DNA from: Sphingobium xanthum
GTDB taxonomy: Bacteria; Pseudomonadota; Alphaproteobacteria; Sphingomonadales; Sphingomonadaceae
Assembly: GCF_019737615.1 (NCBI RefSeq)
Contig: NZ_JAHKKS010000005.1
Coordinates: 186,001-250,000, forward strand
Length of the DNA stretch: 64,000 nucleotides
Reading direction: 5' to 3'
Below the pieces are notes generated by a model that worked only from the letters and a program-made list of their open reading frames with translations, made no database searches and was not told the DNA's origin. Position numbers and translations under genes: made by a program. This document shows positions 9,110 through 17,832 of the stretch, one piece after another (the first letter of the stretch is position 1; every line of letters starts with the position of its first letter).

Positions 9110-10243
9110 ATGCACAAGCGCCTTGTCGCTGCCCTGTTGGCAGCGGCGACCCTTTCGACGCCGGCTTCGGCGCTCAAGATCGAGCTGCTCGACGCCGGCG
9201 GCGTTTCCGAGCCGACCGCCCAATATAAGGCGTTCCGCAAGGCCGCCGACTATTGGGAAGCGATGATCTCGACCGACACGACAGTGCGCATCGACACCTA
9301 TTTCTATGGCCAGGGAGACGACGCCCCGATCGGCTCGACGACCAACTATTATTATGTCGACAATGTGAAGACGATCCTGGGTGCCATGGCCAATGTCGCC
9401 TCCGGCTCGGCCATCGATCAGACCGCGATCGCCAATCTGCCCGATGCCTCGTCCGGCTCGATCGGCATGTGGACGCCCGGCTACACCGATCCCGTGAACA
9501 AGACCGGCGCGGACCCGTTCACCAAGATCTACGACAATGACGGCAGCAACAACAATGCGAGCTATGGCGTCACCTGGGCGCTCGGCAAGGCGCTCGGGCT
9601 CGTCACGGTCGACGATCTCAAGGACGGCTCGATCCTCTTCAATTCGAGCCTGAACTTCGATTTCGACCCAACCGACGGCATCGCCGCGGGCAGCTATGAC
9701 TTCACCTTCACGGCCTTCCACGAAATCGGCCATATTCTCGGCTTCACCTCGGGCGTCGACTATTACGACACCTGGGCACCCTCTGACGGCTATGACTGGA
9801 ATCTCGACTGGATCGGCCATGGCGCCGACATCTTCCGCTATTCGCAGGACGGGCTGGACTGGTCGCTCGGCGGCAATCCGTTCTTCTCGATCGACGGCGG
9901 CGCGAGCGCTCTGCTCGGCGGCGCGTTCTCGACCGGCCAGAACTGGGGCAATGGCCAGCAGGCCTCGCACTGGCTGGAAGGCCTCGGCATCATGGACCCG
10001 ACCGCCGCCAAGGGCGAGATGGGCACGCTGACCGCGCTCGATCTGGCAATGTTCGATGCGCTCGGCTGGAACCTGCGGGTCGATCCGCTGGCCAATCCCA
10101 ACCTGCGCGTCACCACGGCGGAGATGTTCGCGGCCGGCGGTGGCGCGGTGCCGGAGCCGGCAAGCTGGGCGATGATGATCGGCGGCTTCGCGCTCGTCGG
10201 CGCCGGCCTGCGCAAGCGACGGGTGGCAGTCAGCTTCGGCTGA
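9110..10243 (+). CDS. secreted zinc metalloprotease with PEPxxWA-CTERM sorting tail (NF038122-like)
   Basis: 377 aa. A signal peptide occupies about residues 1-21 (ending TPASA). The metzincin-like motif HEIGHILGF is at about 204-212, so His, Glu, His and a following zinc ligand region are intact. The C-terminus has VPEPASWAMMIGGFALVGAGLRKRR (about 347 onward): the PEPxxWA motif, a hydrophobic helix and basic residues, typical of exosortase/EpsI-processed sphingomonad proteins. It should be exported, then sorted to the outer surface or exopolysaccharide matrix and act on extracellular protein. GGTGGGGG precedes the ATG. It is monocistronic and ends at a hairpin repeat. Confidence 0.92.
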   Translation: MHKRLVAALLAAATLSTPASALKIELLDAGGVSEPTAQYKAFRKAADYWEAMISTDTTVRIDTYFYGQGDDAPIGSTTNYYYVDNVKTILGAMANVASGSAIDQTAIANLPDASSGSIGMWTPGYTDPVNKTGADPFTKIYDNDGSNNNASYGVTWALGKALGLVTVDDLKDGSILFNSSLNFDFDPTDGIAAGSYDFTFTAFHEIGHILGFTSGVDYYDTWAPSDGYDWNLDWIGHGADIFRYSQDGLDWSLGGNPFFSIDGGASALLGGAFSTGQNWGNGQQASHWLEGLGIMDPTAAKGEMGTLTALDLAMFDALGWNLRVDPLANPNLRVTTAEMFAAGGGAVPEPASWAMMIGGFALVGAGLRKRRVAVSFG

Positions 10244-10258
10244 CCACCACCTCATCCA

Positions 10259-10282
10259 TCATCCCGGCTTTCGCTGGGATGA
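10259..10282. terminator. hairpin between convergent genes
   Basis: TCATCCCGGC and GCTGGGATGA form a 10 bp stem with one mismatch and a TTTC loop. It sits 16 bp after the metalloprotease stop and 15 bp before the grpE end, so it could stop transcription from both sides. The ATCCCGGC..GCTGGGAT core is a common dispersed hairpin in proteobacterial genomes. Confidence 0.55.
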
Positions 10283-10296
10283 CGATGAAAGACGTC

Positions 10297-10896
10297 TTAC
10301 TCCGGCGCTTTGGCCACGCCGACCAGCGCCGGGCGCAGCAGTCGGTCCTTGATCATATAGCCCGCCTGCATCTCGTGGATGATCGTGCCCGGCGCGGCAT
10401 CGTTCGAGGGGATCTCGACCATCGCCTGATGCCGGTTGGGATCGAGCGTCTCGCCCACTGCGACAAACTTCTCGACGCCATGCTTGCGGAACACGCTTTC
10501 CAGCTCCTTGGCCGTCGCGTCGAGGCCTGTGATGAGGCTCTTGATCTTCTCGTCCTCGCGCAGCTCGGCGGGGATCGCCTCCAGCGCGCGCGCCAGATTG
10601 TCGGCGACCGAGAGCACGTCGCGCGAGAAGGCTGTCGCGGCATAGGAGCGCGTGTCGGCCAGTTCCTTCTCCATCCGGCGGCGGACATTCTGCGTGTCGG
10701 CCATGGCATAGAGCGTTTCCTGCTTGGCGGCGGCAAGCTCCGCTTCCAGCGCGGCGATGCGCGCAGCCGCGTCGTCGCCTTCGCCCGCGCCGGCCTCGCC
10801 AGTGCCCTCGGCGATGTCGGCCGCCAGTGTCTCATTCTCTTCGCCAGTTTGGTTGCCAGCGTGATTGTTCGTCTCGTTCGTCATGATATCCGTCAT
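10297..10896 (-). CDS. grpE: nucleotide exchange factor GrpE
   Basis: 199 aa. An acidic disordered N-terminus (to about residue 45) is followed by the long coiled-coil helix (ARIAALEAELAAAKQETLYAMADTQN VRRRMEKE in sequence) and the beta-wing domain ending LLRPALVGVAK. The hallmark FRKHGVEKF and the region from NRHQAMVEI to GYMIKDRLLRPA are present. GrpE releases ADP from DnaK. The ATG at 10896 overlaps the hrcA stop (ATGA), so it is translationally coupled and co-transcribed with hrcA. An internal ATG at 10884 is an alternative start. DnaK is not in the window. Confidence 0.96.
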   Translation of the reverse strand: MTDIMTNETNNHAGNQTGEENETLAADIAEGTGEAGAGEGDDAAARIAALEAELAAAKQETLYAMADTQNVRRRMEKELADTRSYAATAFSRDVLSVADNLARALEAIPAELREDEKIKSLITGLDATAKELESVFRKHGVEKFVAVGETLDPNRHQAMVEIPSNDAAPGTIIHEMQAGYMIKDRLLRPALVGVAKAPE

Positions 10897-11936
10897 TGCA
10901 TCAATTTGGTGAGGGTCTGCGCCGTGAAATCCACCATGGGGACGACACGGGCATAGTTCAACCGCGTGGGGCCGATAACCCCGACCACGCCGACGACGCG
11001 GCCGCCCGGCCCCCGATAGGGCGCGGCTATGACCGAAGAGCCGCTCAGGGAAAAGAGCTTGTTCTCCGATCCGATGAAGATCTTGGTCGCGGCGCCTGCC
11101 CGCGCACTGTCCAGCAGGCGCGCAATCTCGCTCTTGCCTTCCAGCTCCTCGAGCAATTGCCGCACGCGCTCCAGATCTTCCGCGGCATGGGCGTCGATGA
11201 GATTGGCCTGCCCGCGCACGATCAGAACCGGTCTGTCGGCGGTGTCGCGACTCCACGCAGCGAGGCCGCGCGCGATCAGATGCTGCGCCGCCTCGTCCAG
11301 CGCATGCTCGCCATCGGCGATCTGCTGCGCCAGCCATTGCTGCGCCTCGGCCAATGTGCGCCCGCTGGCATGCGCAGAGAGGAAATTCGCCGCCTCGATC
11401 AGCATGGAGGGCGTCGTGCCCGCCGGCAGATCGACGACGCGATTCTCGACACTGCCGTCGCTGCCGACCAGCACGGCCAGCGCCTGCGTGTTGGAGAGCC
11501 AGGCAAAGCTGAACTGCTTCACCAGCGTCTCGCGGCGCGGCACCATGACGAGGCCCGCACAGGCCGACAGCCCGGAGAGCAGCGCCGTCGCCGCATTCAG
11601 CGCATCCTCGATCGGCCCTTCACCGGACAGCTCGCGCTCGATCGCGCGCTTGTCCTCGTCATGCGGCTCGGCCGCCTGCATCATCGCATCGACAAACAGG
11701 CGCAGCCCCGTCTCAGTCGGCATGCGCCCCGCCGAGGTATGCGGCGCAGCGAGCAGCCCCGCTTCCTCAAGATCCTGCATCACGTTGCGGATCGAGGCCG
11801 GCGAGAGATTGAGGCCGGACAGCCGGCTGATCGTGCGGGACCCGACCGGCGTCCCGCTGCCCAGATACGACTCCACGACGACGCGAAAAATATCGCGCGC
11901 GCGGTCGTTCAACAGATCGATACCGGGGCCGTTCAT
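10893..11936 (-). CDS. hrcA: heat-inducible transcription repressor HrcA
   Basis: 347 aa. The N-terminal winged helix is clear (LNDRARDIFRVVVESYLGSGTPVGSRTISR and LSPASIRNVMQDLEEAGLL, then PHTSAGRMPTETGLRLFVD), followed by the GAF-like and dimerisation domains ending GPTRLNYARVVPMVDF. HrcA represses groESL and related genes at CIRCE operators. No CIRCE inverted repeat lies upstream here. There is no Shine-Dalgarno before the ATG, while TTGCCT-N16-TACATT on the minus strand would place transcription start at or next to the ATG, suggesting a leaderless mRNA. Divergent hrcA-grpE // rph is a conserved alphaproteobacterial arrangement, here separated by an inserted gene. Confidence 0.95.
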   Translation of the reverse strand: MNGPGIDLLNDRARDIFRVVVESYLGSGTPVGSRTISRLSGLNLSPASIRNVMQDLEEAGLLAAPHTSAGRMPTETGLRLFVDAMMQAAEPHDEDKRAIERELSGEGPIEDALNAATALLSGLSACAGLVMVPRRETLVKQFSFAWLSNTQALAVLVGSDGSVENRVVDLPAGTTPSMLIEAANFLSAHASGRTLAEAQQWLAQQIADGEHALDEAAQHLIARGLAAWSRDTADRPVLIVRGQANLIDAHAAEDLERVRQLLEELEGKSEIARLLDSARAGAATKIFIGSENKLFSLSGSSVIAAPYRGPGGRVVGVVGVIGPTRLNYARVVPMVDFTAQTLTKLMQ

Positions 11937-12091
11937 GAACGCTAATGTAGGCCCTGCGCCAAGTCAGGCAATCCCTGCGTGAAGAAGGCGAATTTCGCGT
12001 CAGATCTCAGGTTCCGCTGGTGGCAGATAGGACGGCGGGGATGGGGGTGGAAAGCGGGCGCAAGCGGAATTAGGTTTGGCGTGGAGGATAA

Positions 12092-12742
12092 ATGCCGGGT
12101 CCACACGACAAGATCATTGCCAACGCTGCGAAAACGGGACTCAGGCCCTTCGGCTTCCAGCGCAAGGGGCAGTCGCGCTTATGGTTCTTCGATCATTCTT
12201 GGTGGCTCGCTGTCGTCGAGTTCCAGCCAAGCTCTTGGAGCAAGGGTAGCTATCTTAACGTCGCTGCCCACTGGCTCTGGATGGATATAGGCACGATAAG
12301 CTTCGACTTCGGCGGGCGGCTGGAAAGTTTCGAGGAGTATGCATCGGACGAACAGTTCGCGATGGTGGCGGCACGCCTCACCGATAGCGCAGCCGAAGAA
12401 GCCCGGCGATTTGCGACAATGTTCAGTTCCCTACCTGATACCGCCGAGATTCTCTTGGAGCAGGCGCGGGCGGAGCTACGACAGGCACCGGCGCATCCCG
12501 GCTGGATGGCCTACAACGCTGGGGTCGCCGCAGGGCTAGCCGGGCGTAGCAATGACGCAGCCGAGATGTTCGGGCGTGTGTTGAACCGCTCAGGAGATCA
12601 AACTTCGCTGCTTCATCTAAAGGCCGAGCGGATGTCCAACCTCACATCGGACGCGGCAAAGTTCAGGCAGGAAGCTGCTTCGACAATCGTGCAACAAAGA
12701 GAAAAGCTTGGGCTGTCGCTTTGGGACGCTTCACGGCTTTGA
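12092..12742 (+). CDS. uncharacterised protein, DUF4304-like N-terminus
   Basis: 216 aa, cytoplasmic, no signal or membrane segment. The first 75 residues (IIANAAKTGLRPFGFQRKGQ, then WWLAVVEFQPSSWSKGSYLNV and WLW) resemble DUF4304-type proteins, a family of unknown function often found as scattered accessory genes. The second half is helical and repeat-like (GWMAYNAGVAAGLAGRSNDAAEMFGRVL), reminiscent of a single TPR-like hairpin. GGAGGATAA precedes the ATG. It sits between hrcA and rph, which are usually adjacent, and its base composition is visibly less GC-rich than its neighbours. Recent insertion is likely. Confidence 0.75.
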   Translation: MPGPHDKIIANAAKTGLRPFGFQRKGQSRLWFFDHSWWLAVVEFQPSSWSKGSYLNVAAHWLWMDIGTISFDFGGRLESFEEYASDEQFAMVAARLTDSAAEEARRFATMFSSLPDTAEILLEQARAELRQAPAHPGWMAYNAGVAAGLAGRSNDAAEMFGRVLNRSGDQTSLLHLKAERMSNLTSDAAKFRQEAASTIVQQREKLGLSLWDASRL

Positions 12743-12925
12743 CGTCCGCGATGCGTCGCGTCCCGACAGTCCCCTTCATGGGTCACTCTGCGCTCCCGCG
12801 TCCGGCGGAGCACGGCATCGACGCAATTTAACGCCCCCAGCCCGGTTCCCGGCCTTGCCACTGCCCGACCGCCTCGCCTAAAGCGGCGCCGATCTTACGA
12901 ACCCTCTCAAGAAAGTACCGACTCG

Positions 12926-13642
12926 ATGCGTCCTTCCGGCCGAGCGCCCGATGAAATGCGTGCCATCTCCATGGAACCGGGCTTCACCGTCCATGCCGAG
13001 GGAAGCTGCCTCGTCTCCTTCGGCGATACGCGCGTGCTCTGCACCGCCAGCGTCGAGGAGCGCGTGCCGCCATTCCTGCGCGGCAAGGGCGAGGGCTGGG
13101 TCACCGCCGAATATGGCATGCTGCCCCGCGCCACGCACACGCGCGGCTCGCGCGAGGCGGCCAAGGGCAAGCAGTCCGGCCGCACGCAGGAAATCCAGCG
13201 CCTGATCGGCCGCTCGCTGCGCGCCGTGGTGGACCTGAAGGCCCTCGGCGAACGCCAGATCACCCTCGATTGCGACGTCATCCAGGCCGATGGCGGCACG
13301 CGCACCGCGAGCATCTCCGGCGCGTGGGTCGCGCTGCGCATCGCGGTCGATAAGCTGATGGCTTCCGGCGCGCTGGCCGTCGATCCGATCCAGGCCAAGG
13401 TCGCCGCCGTCTCCTGCGGCATCTATGAAGGCAATCCGGTGCTCGACCTCGATTATATCGAGGACAGCAATGCCCATGCCGACGCCAATTTCGTCCTGCT
13501 CTCGAACGGCAACATCGCCGAGGCGCAGGCGACGGCCGAAGGCGCGACCTATGACGAGGAAGCGCTGCTCCGCCTCCTCCGCCTTGCCCGCATCGGCTGC
13601 ACGAACATCTTCGCCGCGCAGGACAAGGCCACGGGGCGCTGA
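12926..13642 (+). CDS. rph: ribonuclease PH
   Basis: 238 aa, normal length. It begins [20 protein letters not shown] and has the phosphorolytic signatures [14 protein letters not shown], the [17 protein letters not shown] loop (phosphate and tRNA contacts) and the long [21 protein letters not shown] segment, ending with [17 protein letters not shown]. RNase PH trims the 3' ends of tRNA and rRNA precursors using phosphate. The spacing to rdgB is 10 bp, so the two are an operon, as in most alphaproteobacteria. The Shine-Dalgarno is weak (AAGAAAG). Confidence 0.97.
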   Translation: MRPSGRAPDEMRAISMEPGFTVHAEGSCLVSFGDTRVLCTASVEERVPPFLRGKGEGWVTAEYGMLPRATHTRGSREAAKGKQSGRTQEIQRLIGRSLRAVVDLKALGERQITLDCDVIQADGGTRTASISGAWVALRIAVDKLMASGALAVDPIQAKVAAVSCGIYEGNPVLDLDYIEDSNAHADANFVLLSNGNIAEAQATAEGATYDEEALLRLLRLARIGCTNIFAAQDKATGR

Positions 13643-13652
13643 TCCTCAACCC

Positions 13653-14276
13653 ATGACCCGAAAACTCACCCCCGGCCACCTCGTCATCGCCAGCCACAAT
13701 GAGGGCAAGGTGCGCGAGATCACCGCGCTGCTGGGGCCGCATGGCATAGAGCCAGTGTCGGCCGGATCGCTCGGCCTGCCCGAGCCGGACGAGACCGGCA
13801 CGACCTTCGCGCAGAATGCCGCGCTGAAGGCGCTTGCTTCGGCCACCGCCTCCGGCCTCCCCGCGCTCGCCGACGACAGCGGCCTCGAAGTCGCCGCGCT
13901 CGGCGGCCGCCCGGGCGTTTACACCGCCGACTGGGCCGAGCGGCAATGGTTCGAGGGCGAGCCGGGCCGCGACTGGTACATGGCGATGGGCAAGGTCGAG
14001 GGCCTGCTCGCCCAGCAGGGCCCGGCCGTGGATCGCAGCGCCGCCTTCGTCTGCACGCTCTGCCTCGCCTGGCCCGATGGCGAGACCGTCCTGTTCGAGG
14101 GCCGCGCCGAGGGCAGCCTGGTCTGGCCGCCGCGCGGAACGATGGGCTTCGGCTACGATCCCGTCTTCCAGCCGCGCAATGCGGCGCTCACCTTTGCGCA
14201 GATGGAGCCGGCCGCCAAACATGCCATCAGCCACCGCGCGAAAGCTTTCGAGAAGCTCGTCGCCGCCCTGTTCTGA
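13653..14276 (+). CDS. rdgB: RdgB/HAM1 non-canonical purine NTP pyrophosphatase
   Basis: 207 aa. The substrate motif [10 protein letters not shown] is at about residues 14-23, the catalytic loop [24 protein letters not shown] at about 71-94, and [13 protein letters not shown] near 162-174, all diagnostic of the HAM1 family. It hydrolyses dITP, XTP and ITP to monophosphates, keeping deaminated purines out of nucleic acids. The ATG at 13653 gives family length. It follows rph by 10 bp. In many alphaproteobacteria hemW follows at once; here about 1.8 kb with three other genes intervenes. Confidence 0.96.
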   Translation: MTRKLTPGHLVIASHNEGKVREITALLGPHGIEPVSAGSLGLPEPDETGTTFAQNAALKALASATASGLPALADDSGLEVAALGGRPGVYTADWAERQWFEGEPGRDWYMAMGKVEGLLAQQGPAVDRSAAFVCTLCLAWPDGETVLFEGRAEGSLVWPPRGTMGFGYDPVFQPRNAALTFAQMEPAAKHAISHRAKAFEKLVAALF

Positions 14277-14282
14277 AGCCCT

Positions 14283-14416
14283 TCAAATCCTCCCCTCCCT
14301 CAAGGGGAGGAGGACCGCCGCCAAAGGCGGTGGTGGAGGGGTATCCCGCTGCAGGACGGCCCCCTCCGTCAGCGCTTCGCGCTGCCACCTCCCCTTGCGG
14401 GAGAGGATTTGGAGTC
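14283..14416. repeat. GC-rich palindromic element, CCTCCCC/GGTGGTGGAGGGG family
   Basis: The left end has CTCCCCTCC then GGGGAGGAGG as a hairpin, and an internal ACCGCCGCCAAAGGCGGTGG hairpin. The right end has CACCTCCCCTTGCGGGAGAGG. The outer ends (AAATCCTCCCC and GGGAGAGGATTT) are inverted repeats. It occupies the whole gap between convergent rdgB and the CAP-domain gene. A relative is at 36899-37035. Confidence 0.65.
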
Positions 14417-14420
14417 TGCC

Positions 14421-14936
14421 TCAAGGCCGCCGCGCGCCCGTCAGCGGGTTCCGCCCCGCAATATTCCCCGGCGGATCGTAGCGGCAGACCAGCAGATCGC
14501 GCCTGGCATCCGAAACGACCGCGCAGCCGACCATCGTCGTCGTCTTCCAGATCATCTGCGAATAATGGCCGACGTCGAGCCAGTTTCCGCTGCTCGATAT
14601 GTCCGGCATGACGCCATCGACATAATGGACGCGCTCGTCCAGCCAGGCCCGCGCCATCGCGGCGTAGCTGTAGGCGCCGCGCGACCCCGTCCAGAGATTT
14701 TCGCCGCGCGGCTTGGCGCCCATCGCTCCGGGCTGCTTGCCATGCGCGGCAACAGGATCGGCCTCGGCCGCCAGCTGGATCGCGGTCAGCATCGCCGCGC
14801 GCAGGGCCGCCGTGTCGCGCACGGTTCCGCGCCGGGCCGTCTGTGCCGTGGAGAGGCTGTGCGGTCCGACGGCGAGCAGCAGGCAGACGAAGATCGCGAG
14901 CGTGCGGCGCGGCTGCTGGTCCTCCCCGATTTGCAT
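14421..14936 (-). CDS. exported CAP-domain (SCP/PR-1) protein
   Basis: 171 aa with an N-terminal hydrophobic signal (about residues 11-31). The CAP fold is shown by GENLWTG at 78-84, GHYSQMIW at 123-130 and the ending CRYDPPGN at 151-158, matching the three CAP signatures, with the cavity His and Glu present. Bacterial CAP proteins are extracytoplasmic and mostly uncharacterised; some bind lipids or act in the envelope. It is on the opposite strand within the rph-rdgB-hemW neighbourhood, which suggests insertion. Confidence 0.88.
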   Translation of the reverse strand: MQIGEDQQPRRTLAIFVCLLLAVGPHSLSTAQTARRGTVRDTAALRAAMLTAIQLAAEADPVAAHGKQPGAMGAKPRGENLWTGSRGAYSYAAMARAWLDERVHYVDGVMPDISSSGNWLDVGHYSQMIWKTTTMVGCAVVSDARRDLLVCRYDPPGNIAGRNPLTGARRP

Positions 14937-15087
14937 CGCCCCAGCCTATAAGCCCCCGCTCCGCCCAATGCCAGCCAGGGTGCCAAGTCTGCACTTGACG
15001 CTACGGCCGGGAACTTTAACGAACGGGCCGGGATTGCGCGGTAGAGAGGGATATCGTCGCGGTCCGGAACACAGGGGGATGGCAGCC

Positions 15088-15522
15088 ATGGCTGCTAAGC
15101 TGTTCGAACAGCATCGGCAATTGATCGCAATGGCCGAGGAGTTGCTGACGCTTGTCCGTCGCGAGCCGCGCGCGAGCATCGAGGAAATCGCGCTGGCGCG
15201 CGCGCGCCTCGGCCGGCTCGGCATCGCGCATCTGCAGGCGGAGGACGAATTGATCGTGCAGCCTCTTTTGACAAGCGGTCGTGCCTGCGAACTGCCCGAC
15301 GCGGAAGCGATTATCGAGGACTTTCGCGAGACCCGCCGGATTTCAGCCGAATATGCCAGCCGGTGGACCATGGCCGCAGTCGAGGCCGACCGCGATGGCT
15401 ATGCCGCCGCTCTGGACGAAATGGTCGCCTTCATCCGGGAGGTCACCGCGCGCGAGGAAGAGCAGCTCTATCGGCCCGTCATCGCGCTGCTGCGCCACGA
15501 TGCGGCCTGTCGGGTCCATTAG
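15088..15522 (+). CDS. hemerythrin-like (HHE-type) helical protein, paralogue 1
   Basis: 144 aa, predicted four-helix bundle. The pattern of His and acidic residues on helices (LFEQHRQLI, GIAHLQAEDELIVQPLL, TAREEEQLYRPVIALL) resembles HHE/hemerythrin-like proteins, though the full set of seven ligands is not evident, so metal binding is uncertain. It is clearly paralogous to the gene at 15650 (MAAKLFEQHRQLI against MAAELFEEHKALI, and on through R..P...IEEIA). I chose the second ATG (15088) because it aligns with the paralogue and because AGGGGG at 15073-15078 is correctly spaced from it; the ATG at 15079 is too close. Confidence 0.65.
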   Translation: MAAKLFEQHRQLIAMAEELLTLVRREPRASIEEIALARARLGRLGIAHLQAEDELIVQPLLTSGRACELPDAEAIIEDFRETRRISAEYASRWTMAAVEADRDGYAAALDEMVAFIREVTAREEEQLYRPVIALLRHDAACRVH

Positions 15523-15649
15523 AAGGCGCGCTACGACGCACGGGCTCGACAATGGGCAATATCGTCAATTCGTATGATCAATTTACCGAAAAGTCAGATT
15601 GTGAACGCATCGAGGTTCCAAGGGGAAACAACAGCGGGAGTAGGCGGCC

Positions 15650-16084
15650 ATGGCGGCTGAACTGTTCGAAGAGCATAAGGCACTGATCGCCGCCGCGGAG
15701 GAATTGCTGGCGATGGTGCGGCGGGTGCCGCGCACGCCGATCGAGGAAATCGCGCAATTGCGCGTCCGCGTCGCCAATATCGCGCTTGGCCATTTGCGCC
15801 ACGAAGACGATGTGATCATCAAGCCTCTGGTCGCTTCCGGCCGGATCGACGAGATTCCGGGAGCCGCAGCCCTGATCTCAGATATCCGGGCCGGCCACAG
15901 GACCTATTCCGATCATGTGCGCAGCTGGACGCTCCAGTCCGTCGAGCTTGACCGGGCGGGCTATGCCGAAGCGCTGGTCGGCATGATCGACTTTCTGCGC
16001 AAGATGACGACCCGCGAGGAAAATCTGCTCTACTGGCCGGCGCTGCGCCTGCTGAACGGCAAGAGCCCCGAGCGGACGGGCTGA
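15650..16084 (+). CDS. hemerythrin-like (HHE-type) helical protein, paralogue 2
   Basis: 144 aa. Its helices carry candidate diiron ligands in order: FEEHKALI, IALGHLRHEDDVIIKPL, GHRTYSDHVRSW and TTREENLLYW. Compared with paralogue 1 it has more histidines in the second and third helices, so this copy is the better candidate for binding iron and O2 or NO. The duplicate pair is separated by 127 bp. GGGAG is about 9 bp upstream of the ATG. Hemerythrin-like proteins of this size can serve in oxygen or redox sensing; no partner domain is fused here. Confidence 0.65.
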   Translation: MAAELFEEHKALIAAAEELLAMVRRVPRTPIEEIAQLRVRVANIALGHLRHEDDVIIKPLVASGRIDEIPGAAALISDIRAGHRTYSDHVRSWTLQSVELDRAGYAEALVGMIDFLRKMTTREENLLYWPALRLLNGKSPERTG

Positions 16085-16114
16085 CTTTCCCCGCCGCGGC
16101 GCTATAGCGGGGGC

Positions 16115-17263
16115 ATGACCGACGCGGCGCCTCTCGCCCTCTATATCCACTGGCCATTCTGCGTCGCCAAATGCCCCTATTGCGACTTCAACAGCCATGT
16201 CCGCGAGAGCATCGACCAGCCCGCCTGGCGCGATGCGCTCCTGCGCGATCTCGCTTATGAGGCGGACATGCTGCCGGGGCGCATGCTCGGCTCCATCTTC
16301 TTCGGCGGTGGCACGCCCTCGCTCATGCCGCCCGAGACAATCGAGGCGCTGATCGACGCCGCCGCCGGCCACTGGTCCTTCGCCCCCGATATCGAGATCA
16401 CGATGGAGGCCAATCCCAACAGCGCCGAGGCCGCCCGCTTCGCGCAGGCCGCCCAGGCCGGTGTCAACCGGCTCTCGCTCGGCCTGCAGGCGCTGGACGA
16501 TGCGGCGCTGCGCTTCCTCGGCCGCGCGCATGACGTGCGCGAAGGGCTAGCCGCGCTTGAGGCGGCGCAGGGATGCGTCGATCGGGTGAGCCTCGATCTC
16601 ATCTATGCCCTCCCGGGCCAGAGCGCGGCCGATTGGGAAGCCGAACTGACCCGCGCCCTCGCCTTCGGCACCGATCATCTCTCGCTCTATCAGCTCACCA
16701 TCGAGCCGGGCACGCGCTTCGAGACCGATGTCCGCAAAGGCGATTTCGTGCCCGCCGACCCAGATCATGCCGCAGAGCTGTTCGAGCTGACACAGGCCAT
16801 GACGAGTGCGGCCGGGCGCCCGGCCTATGAAGTATCCAATCATGCCGAGCCGGGTCAGGAAAGCCGCCACAATCTCGCTTACTGGCGTTATGGCGATTAT
16901 GCTGGCGTCGGCCCCGGCGCGCACGGGCGGCGCGGCGGTGTCGCCACAATCCGGCACCGCAAGCCCGAGAACTGGATGAGCGCGCTTGCCCGCAATGCCC
17001 ATGGCCTGTCCGAGGAGCGTGCGCTGGAACCGGCCGAGCAGGCGGGCGAAGCGCTGATGATGGGATTGCGTCTTGCCGAAGGCGTTGATCTCCGGGCGCT
17101 CGCCGCGCGCATCGGCACACCGCAGGCCGCGCTCGTCGATACCGATGCCGTCGCGCAGCTGGAGCGCCACGGGCTGCTGCGTCGCGACGGGGACCGCCTT
17201 GCCACCACGCCCGCGGGCATGCTGCTGCTCGATCGCATCCTGACGGAGATCGTCGCATGCTGA
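16115..17263 (+). CDS. hemW: radical SAM haem chaperone HemW
   Basis: 382 aa. The radical SAM cluster motif C-x3-C-x2-C is at Cys16, Cys20, Cys23 within IHWPFCVAKCPYCDFNSH. GGGTPS follows around residue 66, then ITMEANPNS and VNRLSLGLQALDD, and the C-terminal HemW domain (SNHAEPGQESRHNLAYWRYGDYAGVGPGAHGR). HemW, once annotated as HemN-like coproporphyrinogen oxidase, inserts haem into respiratory proteins; the absence of a fourth cysteine after the motif fits HemW rather than HemN. It is usually next to rdgB. Its stop overlaps the ATG of the next gene. Confidence 0.93.
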   Translation: MTDAAPLALYIHWPFCVAKCPYCDFNSHVRESIDQPAWRDALLRDLAYEADMLPGRMLGSIFFGGGTPSLMPPETIEALIDAAAGHWSFAPDIEITMEANPNSAEAARFAQAAQAGVNRLSLGLQALDDAALRFLGRAHDVREGLAALEAAQGCVDRVSLDLIYALPGQSAADWEAELTRALAFGTDHLSLYQLTIEPGTRFETDVRKGDFVPADPDHAAELFELTQAMTSAAGRPAYEVSNHAEPGQESRHNLAYWRYGDYAGVGPGAHGRRGGVATIRHRKPENWMSALARNAHGLSEERALEPAEQAGEALMMGLRLAEGVDLRALAARIGTPQAALVDTDAVAQLERHGLLRRDGDRLATTPAGMLLLDRILTEIVAC

Positions 17264-17823
17264 CGCATCGGCCTGTTTCACCACGATCAAAGTCCGGGAA
17301 GACGACGCTGCGGCGACTCTTCCACGTGGTGGGTTTGGGCGGGGCAGCGGTCTCGATGCCGGCATTCGCCGACTTGCCCGCCGGCGCCTATGACTGGATG
17401 GGAACGCTCGCTGGGTCGTGCTGGTCGGCCACAGCGCCCAAGGGCGTACGCGACACGCAATGCTATCGCGCGCAATATGATCGCTTTCTGCGCGGCACGA
17501 TCGAGATTTCGACGCCGGACGCCACCCCGCCCTATCGTGGCGACTCGCTGTTGGTCTGGGATGAGGCGAAGCGGCGGATCGATTTCCTCTACTGGGGGAG
17601 TTCGGGCCGGCACGGCCGCATGATCGGCCGGATGGAGGATGGCAAGATCCTGTTCACGGCCGATGGAGGTGCGACCGCTCCACCCCCGCAACACCGCACG
17701 GTCTGGACCCGGATCGATCTCGACAGCTTCGAGGTCGTTCAGCAACGGCGCGACGGCGAGACATGGATCGACGGGCTGACACTTCGATACCGGCGGCAAG
17801 GCCCCGCACCCAGGAGCGAGTGA
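17257..17823 (+). CDS. exported protein of unknown function
   Basis: 188 aa. A basic N-region and hydrophobic stretch end in MPAFADLPAG near residue 38, consistent with a signal peptide cut after AFA. The mature part (YDWMGTLAGSCWSATAPKGVRDTQCYRAQYDRFLRGTI) has two cysteines that could pair and a beta-rich look (LLVWDEAKRRIDFLYWGSSG). I do not recognise the family. The ATG overlaps the hemW stop by 7 bp, suggesting translational coupling. The NRDE gene begins 9 bp downstream. Confidence 0.7.
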   Translation: MLTHRPVSPRSKSGKTTLRRLFHVVGLGGAAVSMPAFADLPAGAYDWMGTLAGSCWSATAPKGVRDTQCYRAQYDRFLRGTIEISTPDATPPYRGDSLLVWDEAKRRIDFLYWGSSGRHGRMIGRMEDGKILFTADGGATAPPPQHRTVWTRIDLDSFEVVQQRRDGETWIDGLTLRYRRQGPAPRSE

Positions 17824-17832
17824 GGCCCGGCC

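Noticed and set aside
11937..12091. CIRCE operator upstream of hrcA
   Set aside because: I looked for TTAGCACTC-N9-GAGTGCTAA and found no match.
15001..15034. EcfG promoter before the first hemerythrin-like gene
   Set aside because: GGAAC is present at 15010-15014 but no CGTT lies 16-17 bases on; the sequence there reads GGATT.
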